Source of the DNA: Alkaliphilus sp. B6464
GTDB taxonomy: Bacteria; Bacillota; Clostridia; Peptostreptococcales; Natronincolaceae
Assembly: GCF_018141165.1 (NCBI RefSeq)
Contig: NZ_CP058557.1
Span: 1,612,001-1,676,000 of the forward strand
Reading direction: 5' to 3'
Length of the DNA stretch: 64,000 nucleotides
Numbering within the stretch: the first letter of the stretch is position 1; each line of letters opens with the position of its first letter. A program made the translations under genes and the position numbers. Shown one piece after another: positions 1-8,856 of the stretch. The notes under the pieces are model-generated. The model saw nothing but the letters and a program-made list of their open reading frames with translations, did not search any database and had not been told where the DNA came from.

Positions 1-806
1 AACATCAAAATCCTGTTACTGGTTCTGGTGGGATGTTAATAGGATCAGTGGAAAAAATCGGACCGGCACTTGAAGGAAAAACTAATTTAAAAGTAGGGGA
101 CAAGATAGCAACCTTAGTATCTCTATCACTTACACCACTTAGAATTGATAACATAAAGGAAATTCGTAAAGACATAGATCAGGTAGATATTGATGGGAAA
201 GCTATTTTATTTGAAAGTGGCATTTACGCAGTTATTCCAGAGGATCTTCCAGAGAATCTAGTCCTTTCTGTATTAGATGTGGCTGGTGCTCCTGCTCAAA
301 CAGCAAAGCTAGTAAAACCAGGCAACAATGTTGTAATTATTGGCGGTACAGGAAAGTCTGGTATGCTCTGCTTATACGAAGCAAAAAAACGTGCTGGTGT
401 TACTGGAAAGGTAGTTTGTGTAGATTATAGCGCAAAATCAATTGAAAGAGCAAAAAATGCTAACTTAGCCGATTTCTATGTTGAAGCGGATGCAACAGAT
501 GCAGTTGGATTAATGGAAAAAATAAAGGAAGTAACCAATGGAGAAATGGCTGATATCGTTATTAATTGCGTTAATATTCCTAATACAGAAATGGGAAGTA
601 TTTTATCTGCAAAAAATGATGGTATAGTTTATTTCTTTAGCATGGCAACCAGCTTTACAAAGGCTGCATTAGGAGCAGAAGGGGTAGGCCAGGATACTAC
701 TATGATAATGGGTAATGGATATACAAAGGGACATGGGGAAATAGCTCTTCAAATTATGAGGGAAAGTGAAGTTTTAAGTAAAATTTATCAGGAGTTATAT
801 GCTTAG
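1..806 (+). CDS. kdd: L-erythro-3,5-diaminohexanoate dehydrogenase, C-terminal part
   Basis: This is the 3' part of a gene that enters from the left. The frame is open from base 3, so about 267 residues of a protein usually near 345 are visible, and the first visible ATG (33) is internal. The enzyme performs NAD-dependent oxidative deamination of 3,5-diaminohexanoate to 5-amino-3-oxohexanoate in lysine fermentation. A Rossmann nucleotide loop (VVIIGGTGKSG) lies near the middle, and the N-terminal NPVTGSGGM stretch fits the family. It sits 47 bp upstream of kamA, in the usual Kdd-Kam cluster. The assignment rests on remembered family sequence plus operon context. Confidence 0.9.
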   Translation, partial: HQNPVTGSGGMLIGSVEKIGPALEGKTNLKVGDKIATLVSLSLTPLRIDNIKEIRKDIDQVDIDGKAILFESGIYAVIPEDLPENLVLSVLDVAGAPAQTAKLVKPGNNVVIIGGTGKSGMLCLYEAKKRAGVTGKVVCVDYSAKSIERAKNANLADFYVEADATDAVGLMEKIKEVTNGEMADIVINCVNIPNTEMGSILSAKNDGIVYFFSMATSFTKAALGAEGVGQDTTMIMGNGYTKGHGEIALQIMRESEVLSKIYQELYA

Positions 807-853
807 AATGTTAAATTTTCAATAAACACTATTTAATAAGGGGAGAGTGTATT

Positions 854-2104
854 ATGTCTAATTATAAGGATATAAAGATGTGGGAAGATGTACCAGAAGA
901 CCAATGGAATGATTGGCAATGGCAGGTTAGAAATAGAATCACAACTGTAGAAGACCTAAAGAAAGTAATAAACATTACGGAAGAAGAAGAAAAGGGTATA
1001 AATGAATGTCTTAAAACACTTAGAATGGGCATTACACCATACTATGCTTCTTTAATGGATAAGGACGATCCTAGCTGTCCTATTAGAAAGCAAGCAGTAC
1101 CTATTATGACAGAACTCCATAAAAGTGATGCAGATATGGATGACCCACTTCATGAGGATGCAGACTCTCCAGTTCCAGGTCTTACTCACAGATATCCAGA
1201 TAGAGTCTTACTACTTATTACAGATATGTGTTCTATGTACTGCAGACACTGTACTAGAAGAAGATTTGCAGGACAAAATGATACAGCTATGCCAATACAT
1301 AGAATAGATGCCGCTATCGAATATATTGCAAAAACGCCTCAAGTAAGGGATGTACTTTTATCTGGTGGAGATTGCCTATTAGTTTCTGATGAAAAGCTTG
1401 AATATATTATTAGTAAATTAAGACAAATAGAGCATGTTGAAATTATCCGTTTAGGTAGTAGGACTCCTGTAGTTATGCCACAGAGAATTACACCAAACCT
1501 TGTAAATATGCTAAAAAAATATCATCCAATTTGGCTAAATACCCACTTCAATCATCCTAAGGAGCTAACTGAAGAAGCTAAAAAAGCATTGGATTTACTT
1601 GCAGATTCGGGTATACCACTTGGAAATCAATCTGTGCTTTTAAGAGGGGTTAACGATTGTGTTCATGTAATGAAGGATTTGGTACAAGGATTAGTTAAAG
1701 AAAGAGTTAGACCTTACTATATTTATCAATGTGACCTATCCATGGGTATTGAGCACTTTAGAACTTCAGTAGCTAAAGGAATCGAAATTATAGAAGGGCT
1801 AAGGGGCCATACATCTGGCTATGCAGTACCTACATTTGTAGTAGACGCACCTGGTGGTGGTGGAAAGATACCAGTAATGCCGAATTATGTTATATCTCAA
1901 TCTCACAATAAGGTTGTGCTTCGTAACTACGAAGGAGTTATTACAACATATACAGAGCCAGATAAATATAAGGATAAATGTAGCTGCCCTGTATGTTCAG
2001 GAGAAAAAGAAGTTAAGCTACATGGAGTGGCAGGACTTGTACAAGGTAATGGAATATCCTTAGAGCCTGCACAGCTGGAAAGACATAATCGTAGTAATCA
2101 CTAG
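854..2104 (+). CDS. kamA: L-lysine 2,3-aminomutase (radical SAM)
   Basis: Interconverts L-lysine and L-beta-lysine, the first step of lysine fermentation, using S-adenosylmethionine, a 4Fe-4S cluster and PLP. The protein has 416 residues, the expected length. The radical-SAM cysteines C126, C130 and C133 are present (CSMYCRHC). The PLP lysine is K338 in PGGGGK. The zinc ligands C269, C376, C378 and C381 all match the Clostridium subterminale enzyme with a shift of one residue. A GGGGAG ribosome site precedes the ATG. A small GC hairpin (2112-2129, no T-run) and a copy of a dispersed repeat separate it from kamB. Confidence 0.98.
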   Translation: MSNYKDIKMWEDVPEDQWNDWQWQVRNRITTVEDLKKVINITEEEEKGINECLKTLRMGITPYYASLMDKDDPSCPIRKQAVPIMTELHKSDADMDDPLHEDADSPVPGLTHRYPDRVLLLITDMCSMYCRHCTRRRFAGQNDTAMPIHRIDAAIEYIAKTPQVRDVLLSGGDCLLVSDEKLEYIISKLRQIEHVEIIRLGSRTPVVMPQRITPNLVNMLKKYHPIWLNTHFNHPKELTEEAKKALDLLADSGIPLGNQSVLLRGVNDCVHVMKDLVQGLVKERVRPYYIYQCDLSMGIEHFRTSVAKGIEIIEGLRGHTSGYAVPTFVVDAPGGGGKIPVMPNYVISQSHNKVVLRNYEGVITTYTEPDKYKDKCSCPVCSGEKEVKLHGVAGLVQGNGISLEPAQLERHNRSNH

Positions 2105-2135
2105 AAAGAACGGAGGACTTAGGTCCTCCTCAATT

Positions 2136-2214
2136 TAAGTACTTGAATTTTTTAGCAAATGTTAAAAGTTGAGTGCGTCATGGAGCGGTGCGGTAGCAAC
2201 AATGAAATTTTAAG
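2136..2214 (+). repeat. Dispersed intergenic repeat, copy A
   Basis: The first half is an imperfect palindrome running from TAAGTACTTGAA to AGTTGAGTGC. The second half ends in GGTAGCAACAATGAAATTTTAA. The same layout recurs at 52045-52120 and, inverted, at 41858-41933. Half copies lie at 39263-39300 and 54263-54319. This copy is inside the kam operon, between kamA and kamB, so it would be transcribed. Function unknown. Confidence 0.5.
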
Positions 2215-2229
2215 ATTGGGTGAGTCTGT

Positions 2230-3261
2230 ATGAAATTATTCGATTTAATATATCCCTACTATAAAATAGTATCTTTAATAGGAATGGCAAAAAATGCAGG
2301 TAAAACTATGGTTCTCAATCATATAATAGAGGAAGCTATTGAAAATGATGTTAAAATAGGACTTACCTCTACTGGTAGAGATGGGGAAAGAGAAGACATA
2401 GTTACCAAGACTGAAAAACCAACTATTTATGTTGAAAGAGGAACAATAATAGCTACTGCAAAAGATCTTTTATTAAAATGTGAAGCTAAGGTAGAAATTT
2501 TAGAAGTTACACCCTACACCACTTCTTTAGGAGAAGTTATAATAGGAAAAGTACGTTCCTGTGGACTAATCCAGTTGGCAGGACCAGACGTAAATGCATA
2601 TATGAAGGATGTAGCTAATAAAATGCTAAGCTATGGTGCGGCTATTGTTCTAATAGATGGCGCTATAGACAGAAAAAGTGTAGCTTCTCCTTGGATAGCA
2701 GATGCAGCTATTTTATCCACTGGAGCAGTGATTAGCAGAAATGTTGAAGTGGTTAAAAATGAAACCATTCATCAAGTAGAGCTTTTTCAATTGGAAGAGG
2801 TTAAGTGTGAGAGCCTTAAAAAGATAGCGGCTGAAATATATGAAAGAAAAGGCTACGCTATAGTAGATAAAAATGGAAGTGTAGAGGAATTATCAATAAA
2901 AACCGCATTAAATAGTGGTACTATTATTGGAAGTGCAATAAATGAAGATAGTAAATTTGTTATATTAAGTGGATCTTTAGTAGAGAGAGTAATTACACAT
3001 ATTATGGATGTATGTCCCTATTATAAAGATGTAACCTTTATAGTACAGGACGCCACGAAGATTTTTATAGATAGGAGAAGCTGGAGAGCTTTCAAAAGTA
3101 GAGGAATTAAAGTTAAAGTTTTGCATCCGATTAAAATTTTAGCAGTTACTACAAATCCCTATGCACCAGAAGGGTATTTTTTCGAGCCTCAAGGCTTTCT
3201 GCAACATATGAGGCAAGCATTGTCCCCTATATCTGTTATTGATGTGAAGCTGGAGGAATAA
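2230..3261 (+). CDS. kamB: Lysine 5,6-aminomutase reactivation factor, KamB
   Basis: A 343-residue protein between kamA and kamC, the conserved position of KamB in lysine fermenters. KamB and KamC are described as an ATP-dependent reactivase that exchanges damaged cobalamin in lysine 5,6-aminomutase. A P-loop-like motif, GMAKNAGKT, is near residues 18-26, although it departs from the strict Walker A pattern. No signal peptide or membrane segment is seen. It ends 2 bp before the kamC start, so translation is probably coupled. Identity rests on position and overall recognition; the biochemical role is family knowledge. Confidence 0.85.
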   Translation: MKLFDLIYPYYKIVSLIGMAKNAGKTMVLNHIIEEAIENDVKIGLTSTGRDGEREDIVTKTEKPTIYVERGTIIATAKDLLLKCEAKVEILEVTPYTTSLGEVIIGKVRSCGLIQLAGPDVNAYMKDVANKMLSYGAAIVLIDGAIDRKSVASPWIADAAILSTGAVISRNVEVVKNETIHQVELFQLEEVKCESLKKIAAEIYERKGYAIVDKNGSVEELSIKTALNSGTIIGSAINEDSKFVILSGSLVERVITHIMDVCPYYKDVTFIVQDATKIFIDRRSWRAFKSRGIKVKVLHPIKILAVTTNPYAPEGYFFEPQGFLQHMRQALSPISVIDVKLEE

Positions 3262-3263
3262 AA

Positions 3264-4796
3264 ATGTCTAATGATTGGATTAACCCACAAATAAAGAAAG
3301 AAATTGGACTGGTGGAGGTACTAGATAAACTGGTTGTAATATCTCAGTATGGCATGTCTAAAAAACTAGGTTTGAAGCCATTTCTACAGGAAGAAATACA
3401 ATACCTAATACAGGAGCTGGATGATGTATCTATTGTAAAAAGCTTTATGGAAAATAGTCCTCAAATTTGTAATAGCATCATTAGGATATTAAAGGAAATA
3501 AAAGATATAAGAGGGTCTTTTGAAAGAGCCTTAAGGAATGAAATACTAAATGAGATAGAATTATTTGAAATTAAAAATCAGCTAATGGTAATGGCAGAGC
3601 TTAGAAGACTTTTATTAAGAGAAGAAGAATTAAGTATAGAAAAAATTAAGCTCATAAATATAGATGACATAATAAAGCTTCTAGATCCTGAAGAAACAGG
3701 TACGAGAACCTTTTATATTTATGACAAATATTCTACACTATTAACGGAACTTAGGGATAATATAGCCCATATAGAAAAGCAAATGTGGATAGAAAAAAAG
3801 AAAAGTAAGGGAAATCTACAAAGCCGCTTAGATGAATCTTCGAATAATGCGCGGAATGAAAGCTTAGAAGTACTGATGATAGAGCTAGAAAATCTTAAAA
3901 TAAAAGAAGAAGAAGAGGAGCTACGAATTAGGAAATGGCTATCTTTAGAGATAAAAAACAACAACAAGGTTATTTTGCAAAATATAAATGCCATAGGTGA
4001 GCTGGATTTTATGTTAGCAAAGGCAAGACTAGCAATTGAAACTAAATCGGTAAAGCCTAATATAGTTGATAAAGGACGAGTAACTTTTGTAGATGGAAGG
4101 CATATTCCACTGGAAAGCTATTTGAAGGAAAAAGGGACTGCCTATACTCCAATTGATATTGAACTACATGAAGGTGTTACAGTAATTACTGGTTCTAATA
4201 TGGGAGGTAAGACAGTTTCACTAAAGTTGGTTGGGCTTATAGTAGCTATGGCTCAATTAGGTTTTTATGTACCAGCTAAGAAAGCTACTGTTGGATTATT
4301 TGATTTTATTTATTTTTCCTCTGGAGATCAGCAATCTATTCAGTCTGGACTTTCTACATTTGGCGGAGAAATACATGGTTTAAGTAAAGTATTAAATCGA
4401 AATGGTAAAAAAGGACTGGTATTAATAGATGAATTAGCAAGAGGGACAAATCCAATAGAGGGTTATGGTATTTCCAAGGGTATAATAACCTATTTAAAAA
4501 AGTCCACCTTTGTTTCCCTAATAACTACCCACTTTGACGGACTTAGCAATATAAAAGGGATTAAGCATCTTCAAGTAGTTGGACTAAAAAATATAGAGGT
4601 AGATAGTCTTAAAGCACACATCCAAAAACAGGATTATGGAAATCAAATATTAGAAAAATATATGGACTACAGACTTGAAGAAATAAAAGAAGGAACTAAA
4701 GTACCTAAGGATGCTATTTTGGTAGCTGGGCTTATGGGACTTAATAAAGAGATTTTAGATATTGCTAAAAGGGCAGTAGAAGAAGTCGATAGATAG
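3264..4796 (+). CDS. kamC: MutS-like ATPase, lysine 5,6-aminomutase reactivation factor KamC
   Basis: A 510-residue protein with a helical, charged N-terminal half and a MutS-type ATPase C-terminal half. The Walker A motif GSNMGGKT is near residues 310-317. A Walker B-like VLIDELARGTNP and a following TTHF are typical of MutS. It lacks the MutS mismatch-recognition domain, so it is not a repair protein. As the partner of KamB it probably powers cofactor exchange on KamDE. It starts 2 bp after kamB and ends 11 bp before kamD. Confidence 0.88.
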   Translation: MSNDWINPQIKKEIGLVEVLDKLVVISQYGMSKKLGLKPFLQEEIQYLIQELDDVSIVKSFMENSPQICNSIIRILKEIKDIRGSFERALRNEILNEIELFEIKNQLMVMAELRRLLLREEELSIEKIKLINIDDIIKLLDPEETGTRTFYIYDKYSTLLTELRDNIAHIEKQMWIEKKKSKGNLQSRLDESSNNARNESLEVLMIELENLKIKEEEEELRIRKWLSLEIKNNNKVILQNINAIGELDFMLAKARLAIETKSVKPNIVDKGRVTFVDGRHIPLESYLKEKGTAYTPIDIELHEGVTVITGSNMGGKTVSLKLVGLIVAMAQLGFYVPAKKATVGLFDFIYFSSGDQQSIQSGLSTFGGEIHGLSKVLNRNGKKGLVLIDELARGTNPIEGYGISKGIITYLKKSTFVSLITTHFDGLSNIKGIKHLQVVGLKNIEVDSLKAHIQKQDYGNQILEKYMDYRLEEIKEGTKVPKDAILVAGLMGLNKEILDIAKRAVEEVDR

Positions 4797-4807
4797 GGGG
4801 AATACAG

Positions 4808-6361
4808 TTGAGTAAATTGAATTTAGATAAAGGGCTAATAGAAAAGGCAAGAGGTGCGGCTTATAATATTGCAAATGATGTACAAAGCTTTATAGATTCT
4901 CACACTACTATTACAGTAGAGAGAACCATTGCAAGGTTACTTGGTGTAGACGGTGTAGATGAAATGGAAACACCTCTACCTAACGTTGTAGTTAATCATA
5001 TATTAAAAGGTGGAGGACTTTCTGAGGGTATAGCATATTGGATAGGAAATGCTATGGTCTATACTGGAAAAACTCCACAAGAAATAGCTGAATCTGTAAG
5101 CAAAGGAGAGTTAGATTTAATTAAAATACCTGCACAGTCAAATGAAGCAATAGCTGATGCAATAAAGAATATCGCCCTAAAAACAGTCGATAGAATAAAG
5201 GATAATAGAAAAAAGAGAGAAGATTATATAAATAATCTAGGAGAAGGACCAAAACCTTACCTTTATGTTATAGTTGCAACTGGAAATATTTACGAAGATG
5301 TGGTGCAAGCGCAGGCTGCCGTAAGACAAGGAGCGGATGTTGTTGCAGTTATTAGAAGTACAGCACAAAGTTTACTAGATTACGTTCCATATGGTGCTAC
5401 TACGGAAGGCTTTGGTGGTACATTTGCAACACAAGAGAACTTTAAAATAATGAGAAAAGCACTAGACGAAGTAGGCGAAGAGGTAGGTCGTTATATTAGA
5501 CTTTGTAACTATTGCTCTGGACTTTGTATGCCCGAAATAGCAGCAATGGGAGCTATGGAAAGACTAGATATGATGCTAAATGATGCTCTATATGGTATTT
5601 TATTTAGAGATATTAATATGCAAAGAACATTGGTGGATCAATATTTCTCTAGAGCAATAAACGGATTTGCAGGAATAATTATTAATACGGGTGAGGATAA
5701 CTACTTAACTACAGCGGATGCAGTAGAAGAAGCTCACACAGTACTTGCATCCCAGTTTATTAACGAGCAATTTGCTATTAAAGCTGGTATACCAGAGGAG
5801 CAAATGGGACTTGGACACGCATTTGAAATGAATCCAGATGTTACAAATGGTTTCCTTTGGGAGCTAGCGCAAGCACAAATGGCGAGAGAAATATTTCCTA
5901 AAGCACCACTTAAATATATGCCCCCTACTAAGTTTATGACAGGTAATATTTTTAAAGGTCATATACAAAATGCTTTATTTAACCTTGTATCTATTTGGAC
6001 AAATCAAGGTATTCAGTTATTAGGAATGCTTACAGAAGCCATACATACACCACATATGCATGATAGAGCTTTATCTATTGAAAATGCTAAATATATATTT
6101 AATAACTGTAGAGATTTAGGAGAAGAAATTGAGTTTAAAAAAGATGGACAGATTCAAAAAAGAGCTCAGGAGGTTCTGAAGGACGCTACTGCATTACTGG
6201 AGCAAATAGAAGGAGACGGGCTATTCTCTACTATAGAAGAAGGTAAGTTTGGTGGAGTAAAAAGATCAAGGACAGGCGGCAAGGGCTTAAATGGAGTAGT
6301 TAGAAAGACAGAAGGCTATTTTAATCCTTTCATAGATTTATTTTTAGGAGGGGATAAATAA
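4808..6361 (+). CDS. kamD: D-lysine 5,6-aminomutase alpha subunit
   Basis: Large subunit (517 residues) of the adenosylcobalamin- and PLP-dependent enzyme that moves the terminal amino group of D-lysine or beta-lysine to carbon 5. The start is TTG at 4808, with a GGGGG run a few bases upstream and no ATG alternative nearby. The subunit is a TIM barrel contributing PLP contacts and substrate binding. Its stop codon overlaps the kamE start by one base (TAATG), which implies coupled translation of the two subunits. Confidence 0.96.
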   Translation: MSKLNLDKGLIEKARGAAYNIANDVQSFIDSHTTITVERTIARLLGVDGVDEMETPLPNVVVNHILKGGGLSEGIAYWIGNAMVYTGKTPQEIAESVSKGELDLIKIPAQSNEAIADAIKNIALKTVDRIKDNRKKREDYINNLGEGPKPYLYVIVATGNIYEDVVQAQAAVRQGADVVAVIRSTAQSLLDYVPYGATTEGFGGTFATQENFKIMRKALDEVGEEVGRYIRLCNYCSGLCMPEIAAMGAMERLDMMLNDALYGILFRDINMQRTLVDQYFSRAINGFAGIIINTGEDNYLTTADAVEEAHTVLASQFINEQFAIKAGIPEEQMGLGHAFEMNPDVTNGFLWELAQAQMAREIFPKAPLKYMPPTKFMTGNIFKGHIQNALFNLVSIWTNQGIQLLGMLTEAIHTPHMHDRALSIENAKYIFNNCRDLGEEIEFKKDGQIQKRAQEVLKDATALLEQIEGDGLFSTIEEGKFGGVKRSRTGGKGLNGVVRKTEGYFNPFIDLFLGGDK

Positions 6362-7116
6362 TGTTAGTTGAAAAAGTAGATTTAACAAAGGTAAAACCCT
6401 ATGGCGATACTTTAAATGATGGAATGGTACAGCTTAGCTTTACACTTCCTGTACCATTTGGAGAGGAAGGTAAGGAGGCGGCAAAACAGCTTGCAGTAAA
6501 AATGGGATTAGATGAACCAAGTGTAGTAAGTTATCAGGACTTAGGAGGAGGGTTTACCTATTTTATAATGTACGGCAAATGTCAGCATACTGTAGATTTT
6601 ACTTCTATAGAGGTACCAAAAGTTGATGTAGATATTATGTCGAAAGAAGAAGTAGAAGAGTATATAGAACAAAACATTGGCAGAGATGTTGTCATTATTG
6701 GAGCCTGTACAGGGACTGATGCACATACGGTAGGAATAGACGCTATTATGAATATGAAGGGCTATAATGGACACTATGGACTAGAAAGATATAAGGGAGT
6801 TGAGGCTCATAACTTAGGTAGTCAGGTTCCAAATGAAGAGCTTATAGCAAAAGCTATTGAGCTAAAAGCTGATGCCATATTGGTTTCTCAAGTAGTTACA
6901 CAAAAAGATGTTCATATTTCTAATATGACAAACCTAGTAGAACTGTTAGAGGCAGAAGGTATTAGGGATAAAATAATAGTAGTTGGTGGTGGACCAAGAA
7001 TTTCTCACGAGCTAGCTAAGGAATTAGGCTACGACGCAGGCTTCGGAACAGGAAGCTATGCAGAGGATGTGGCATCATTTGTAGTTACTCAAATAGTAGA
7101 AAGAAAATTAGTTTAA
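6361..7116 (+). CDS. kamE: D-lysine 5,6-aminomutase beta subunit (B12-binding)
   Basis: The 251-residue cobalamin-binding subunit. The base-off/His-on motif DAHTVG is at residues 120-125, with H122 as the lower cobalt ligand. K133 lies 11 residues further on, the same spacing as H133 and K144 in the C. sticklandii enzyme, where the lysine forms the PLP aldimine in the resting state. The Rossmann-type C-terminal half contains the GGGPRIS loop. It is the last recognisable gene of the kam operon; no clear intrinsic terminator follows. Confidence 0.97.
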   Translation: MLVEKVDLTKVKPYGDTLNDGMVQLSFTLPVPFGEEGKEAAKQLAVKMGLDEPSVVSYQDLGGGFTYFIMYGKCQHTVDFTSIEVPKVDVDIMSKEEVEEYIEQNIGRDVVIIGACTGTDAHTVGIDAIMNMKGYNGHYGLERYKGVEAHNLGSQVPNEELIAKAIELKADAILVSQVVTQKDVHISNMTNLVELLEAEGIRDKIIVVGGGPRISHELAKELGYDAGFGTGSYAEDVASFVVTQIVERKLV

Positions 7117-7148
7117 GATTAAATTGTTGTTTAATATAAAATAAATAG

Positions 7149-7397
7149 GAAAAAAATAAAAAATGTAATTTATTATTACCAGAAAAAACATATGGAACTT
7201 TCACGCCATCACCTCCATACATATATTCAACTCATGCTTTTCCTGCTGGAGTAATAGGAAGTGTAAGAATTGGGGATGTTTCAATACCTACAGATAAATC
7301 TAGTGTTAGAGTTAATACTTCCGATTTACAGGTTTTTTATATGTCTGGAGGCTGGAATAGTTTTTCAAATATAACTGGTTGTTGGACATTAAATTAG
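7149..7397 (+). pseudogene. Orphan C-terminal gene fragment
   Basis: A reading frame with no usable start runs from just after a stop at 7146-7148 to a TAG at 7395-7397. It encodes about 82 residues, including GVIGSVRIGDVSIPTDKSS and ending FSNITGCWTLN. The composition looks protein-like (glycine turns, aromatic residues), but the first in-frame ATG is only about 20 codons before the stop. It is best explained as the remains of a larger gene whose 5' part is lost. I do not recognise the family. A new ribosome site and gene begin 11 bases downstream. Confidence 0.35.
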
Positions 7398-7421
7398 CTA
7401 AAAAACAGGAGGAATATAGCA

Positions 7422-7885
7422 ATGGGTGATTATATAGAATATTTATTAAAAACATTTAAAGATAAAGTTGTTCCAGGGAAAAAAGTGTAGAAGAAATAAT
7501 ACATCTACTATCTTTAGAATTGACACTGGTTGAGGTTGATAGCTCGTCTGTTTCTCAAAGCTATTTAAATATAATCAAATGTAATATGGTCAACAGTTTG
7601 CTCAATGAAGAAAAACAGTTGGATAGTGAATCACTAGAAATAGTTATTTATAAAGTAATAGAGGATGAATTTAGTTCCAGTTATTTTAAAGAAATAAAGA
7701 GAACCGGACAAAATGAAATAATTATTTTTTGTGAAAAAAATCTAGAATATTTTGATTCAAATTCAAACCTTCTTAAAATAAAGATATGGCTTATGCAAGG
7801 GGTTGATTTTTATGATTATAATAATAATACGCTAAAATTAATAGATTATTTGTCCATATTAGACAGATGCGAAAATGATTGCTGA
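7422..7885 (+). pseudogene. Small unknown gene interrupted by a frameshift in an A-run
   Basis: An AGGAGG site at 7408-7413 precedes ATG 7422. The first frame reads MGDYIEYLLKTFKDKV and stops after VPGKKV at a TAG (7488-7490). Adding one A to the six-A run at 7479-7484 gives GKKSVEEIIHLLSLEL, which continues without a stop to 7885. The restored protein is about 154 residues, acidic and without membrane segments. The shorter frame starting with TTG at 7520 has no good ribosome site, so the joined gene is more likely the real unit. Ribosomal slippage or phase variation on the A-run is possible. Family unknown. Confidence 0.5.
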
Positions 7886-8038
7886 TTATGGCAAAGGTAT
7901 CAGAAAAAAACTAGGATATTATATATGTAAGGTTAATATCTTAATCAATGGAAATAAAAGAAGAGAGATCTTGTATGAGAATTGATGGAATATAGAATGA
8001 AAGTTAGCGAGAGAAGTATTTAAAATAAAAATTATAAG
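7886..8038 (+). other. Intergenic stretch before terminator
   Basis: AT-rich sequence after the broken gene. No ribosome site, open frame above about 25 codons, or RNA gene was recognised here. The rest of the 373-bp gap to the next gene holds the terminator at 8039-8085 and the promoter at 8111-8157. Confidence 0.5.
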
Positions 8039-8085
8039 AGACTACTGTAGGTCAATTTATAAAATAACTACAGTGGTCTTTTTTA
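8039..8085 (+). terminator. Intrinsic terminator
   Basis: A 12-bp stem (AGACTACTGTAG with CTACAGTGGTCT, one G-U pair) is followed by a run of six T. It closes off the accessory genes to the left and isolates the promoter at 8111-8157. Confidence 0.8.
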
Positions 8086-8110
8086 TCTGCTAATCAGTAC
8101 GCTAAAACTA

Positions 8111-8157
8111 CTAGTTGTGCAATTTATATTGAATAAAACTTTAACAGGGGATATGTT
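8111..8157 (+). promoter_or_regulatory. Promoter with VirR/AgrA-like box upstream of the orphan gene
   Basis: CTAGTTGTGCAA at 8111-8122 matches the clostridial VirR box CCAGTTNTNCAC at most positions. Six bases later comes TTGAAT (8129-8134), then 17 bp, then TATGTT (8152-8157). The segment is nearly identical to 11029-11075 upstream of agrB. It is probably activated by the LytTR regulator at 8857-9585. Confidence 0.6.
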
Positions 8158-8258
8158 TTCAGTAACTTATATATTGAACCATAGTTTAAAGTAGATAGAT
8201 TTGATAATGGTGTAACTATTGATTAATTTTAAAATTTATAGATAAGAGGAGGCTACAA

Positions 8259-8690
8259 ATGATATTTAGGAAAAAATATACTATAGAATCTAAGCTAGAA
8301 AATCCTGATAGGATAGAATTTAGATTTAGTCGTAATGAAACCAAAAACAAAAATCAAACATATCATCAAAGTATATGTATTACATTTATTATTTCAGATA
8401 AAGCAGATAATATATATGATAATTACTATAATAATATAAGTAACACAGAGATTAAAATAGATAAAGAGGTATACTATTCTGTGCATAGAAAAGAAGATAA
8501 TAATTTAAATGCATTATATAAAAAAGTTGAGGTAAAGGATAAGGTATATAATATAATGATTAGTCCATATTATGGAGAAGACTGGCAGTATGAAACTATA
8601 GACGAAATAGTTTTAGAATATAGAGAATTAGGTATAGCAGATTTTATTGAAAATATAATCGATACATTATCCGTTAATAACAAATACTAA
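8259..8690 (+). CDS. Hypothetical protein, probable agr-controlled orphan gene
   Basis: A 143-residue protein with a clear AGGAGG site at 8248-8253. It has no signal peptide or membrane segment and is rich in asparagine, lysine and tyrosine. Its codon use is as AT-rich as that of the neighbouring agr genes. I recognise no domain. Its promoter region shares the VirR-like box and promoter found upstream of agrB, and its own terminator follows at 8714-8747. It is therefore a separate transcription unit that probably belongs to the agr regulon. Confidence 0.7.
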   Translation: MIFRKKYTIESKLENPDRIEFRFSRNETKNKNQTYHQSICITFIISDKADNIYDNYYNNISNTEIKIDKEVYYSVHRKEDNNLNALYKKVEVKDKVYNIMISPYYGEDWQYETIDEIVLEYRELGIADFIENIIDTLSVNNKY

Positions 8691-8713
8691 TATTATTTAT
8701 ATAATGTAAAAAG

Positions 8714-8747
8714 GGAAGATATCTGATTCAGATGTCTTCTCTTTTTA
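8714..8747 (+). terminator. Intrinsic terminator
   Basis: Stem GAAGATATCT with AGATGTCTTC (one G-U pair) and a T-run, 24 bp after the stop of the orphan gene. It separates that gene from the agr regulator. Confidence 0.8.
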
Positions 8748-8856
8748 AATTTTATCCTACCATTTATACAATTGATATCATAATAGAGCAGGGAAAAAAA
8801 CAATCATGTAGAACTACTATATTATAGCAAATTTGGAATGAAGGGGGAATTTAGTC

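Noticed and set aside
3719-3994. Minus-strand frame rich in Ser/Phe inside kamC
   Set aside because: It is the antisense shadow of an AT-rich, Glu/Lys-rich coding region. Similar antisense frames elsewhere were dropped for the same reason.
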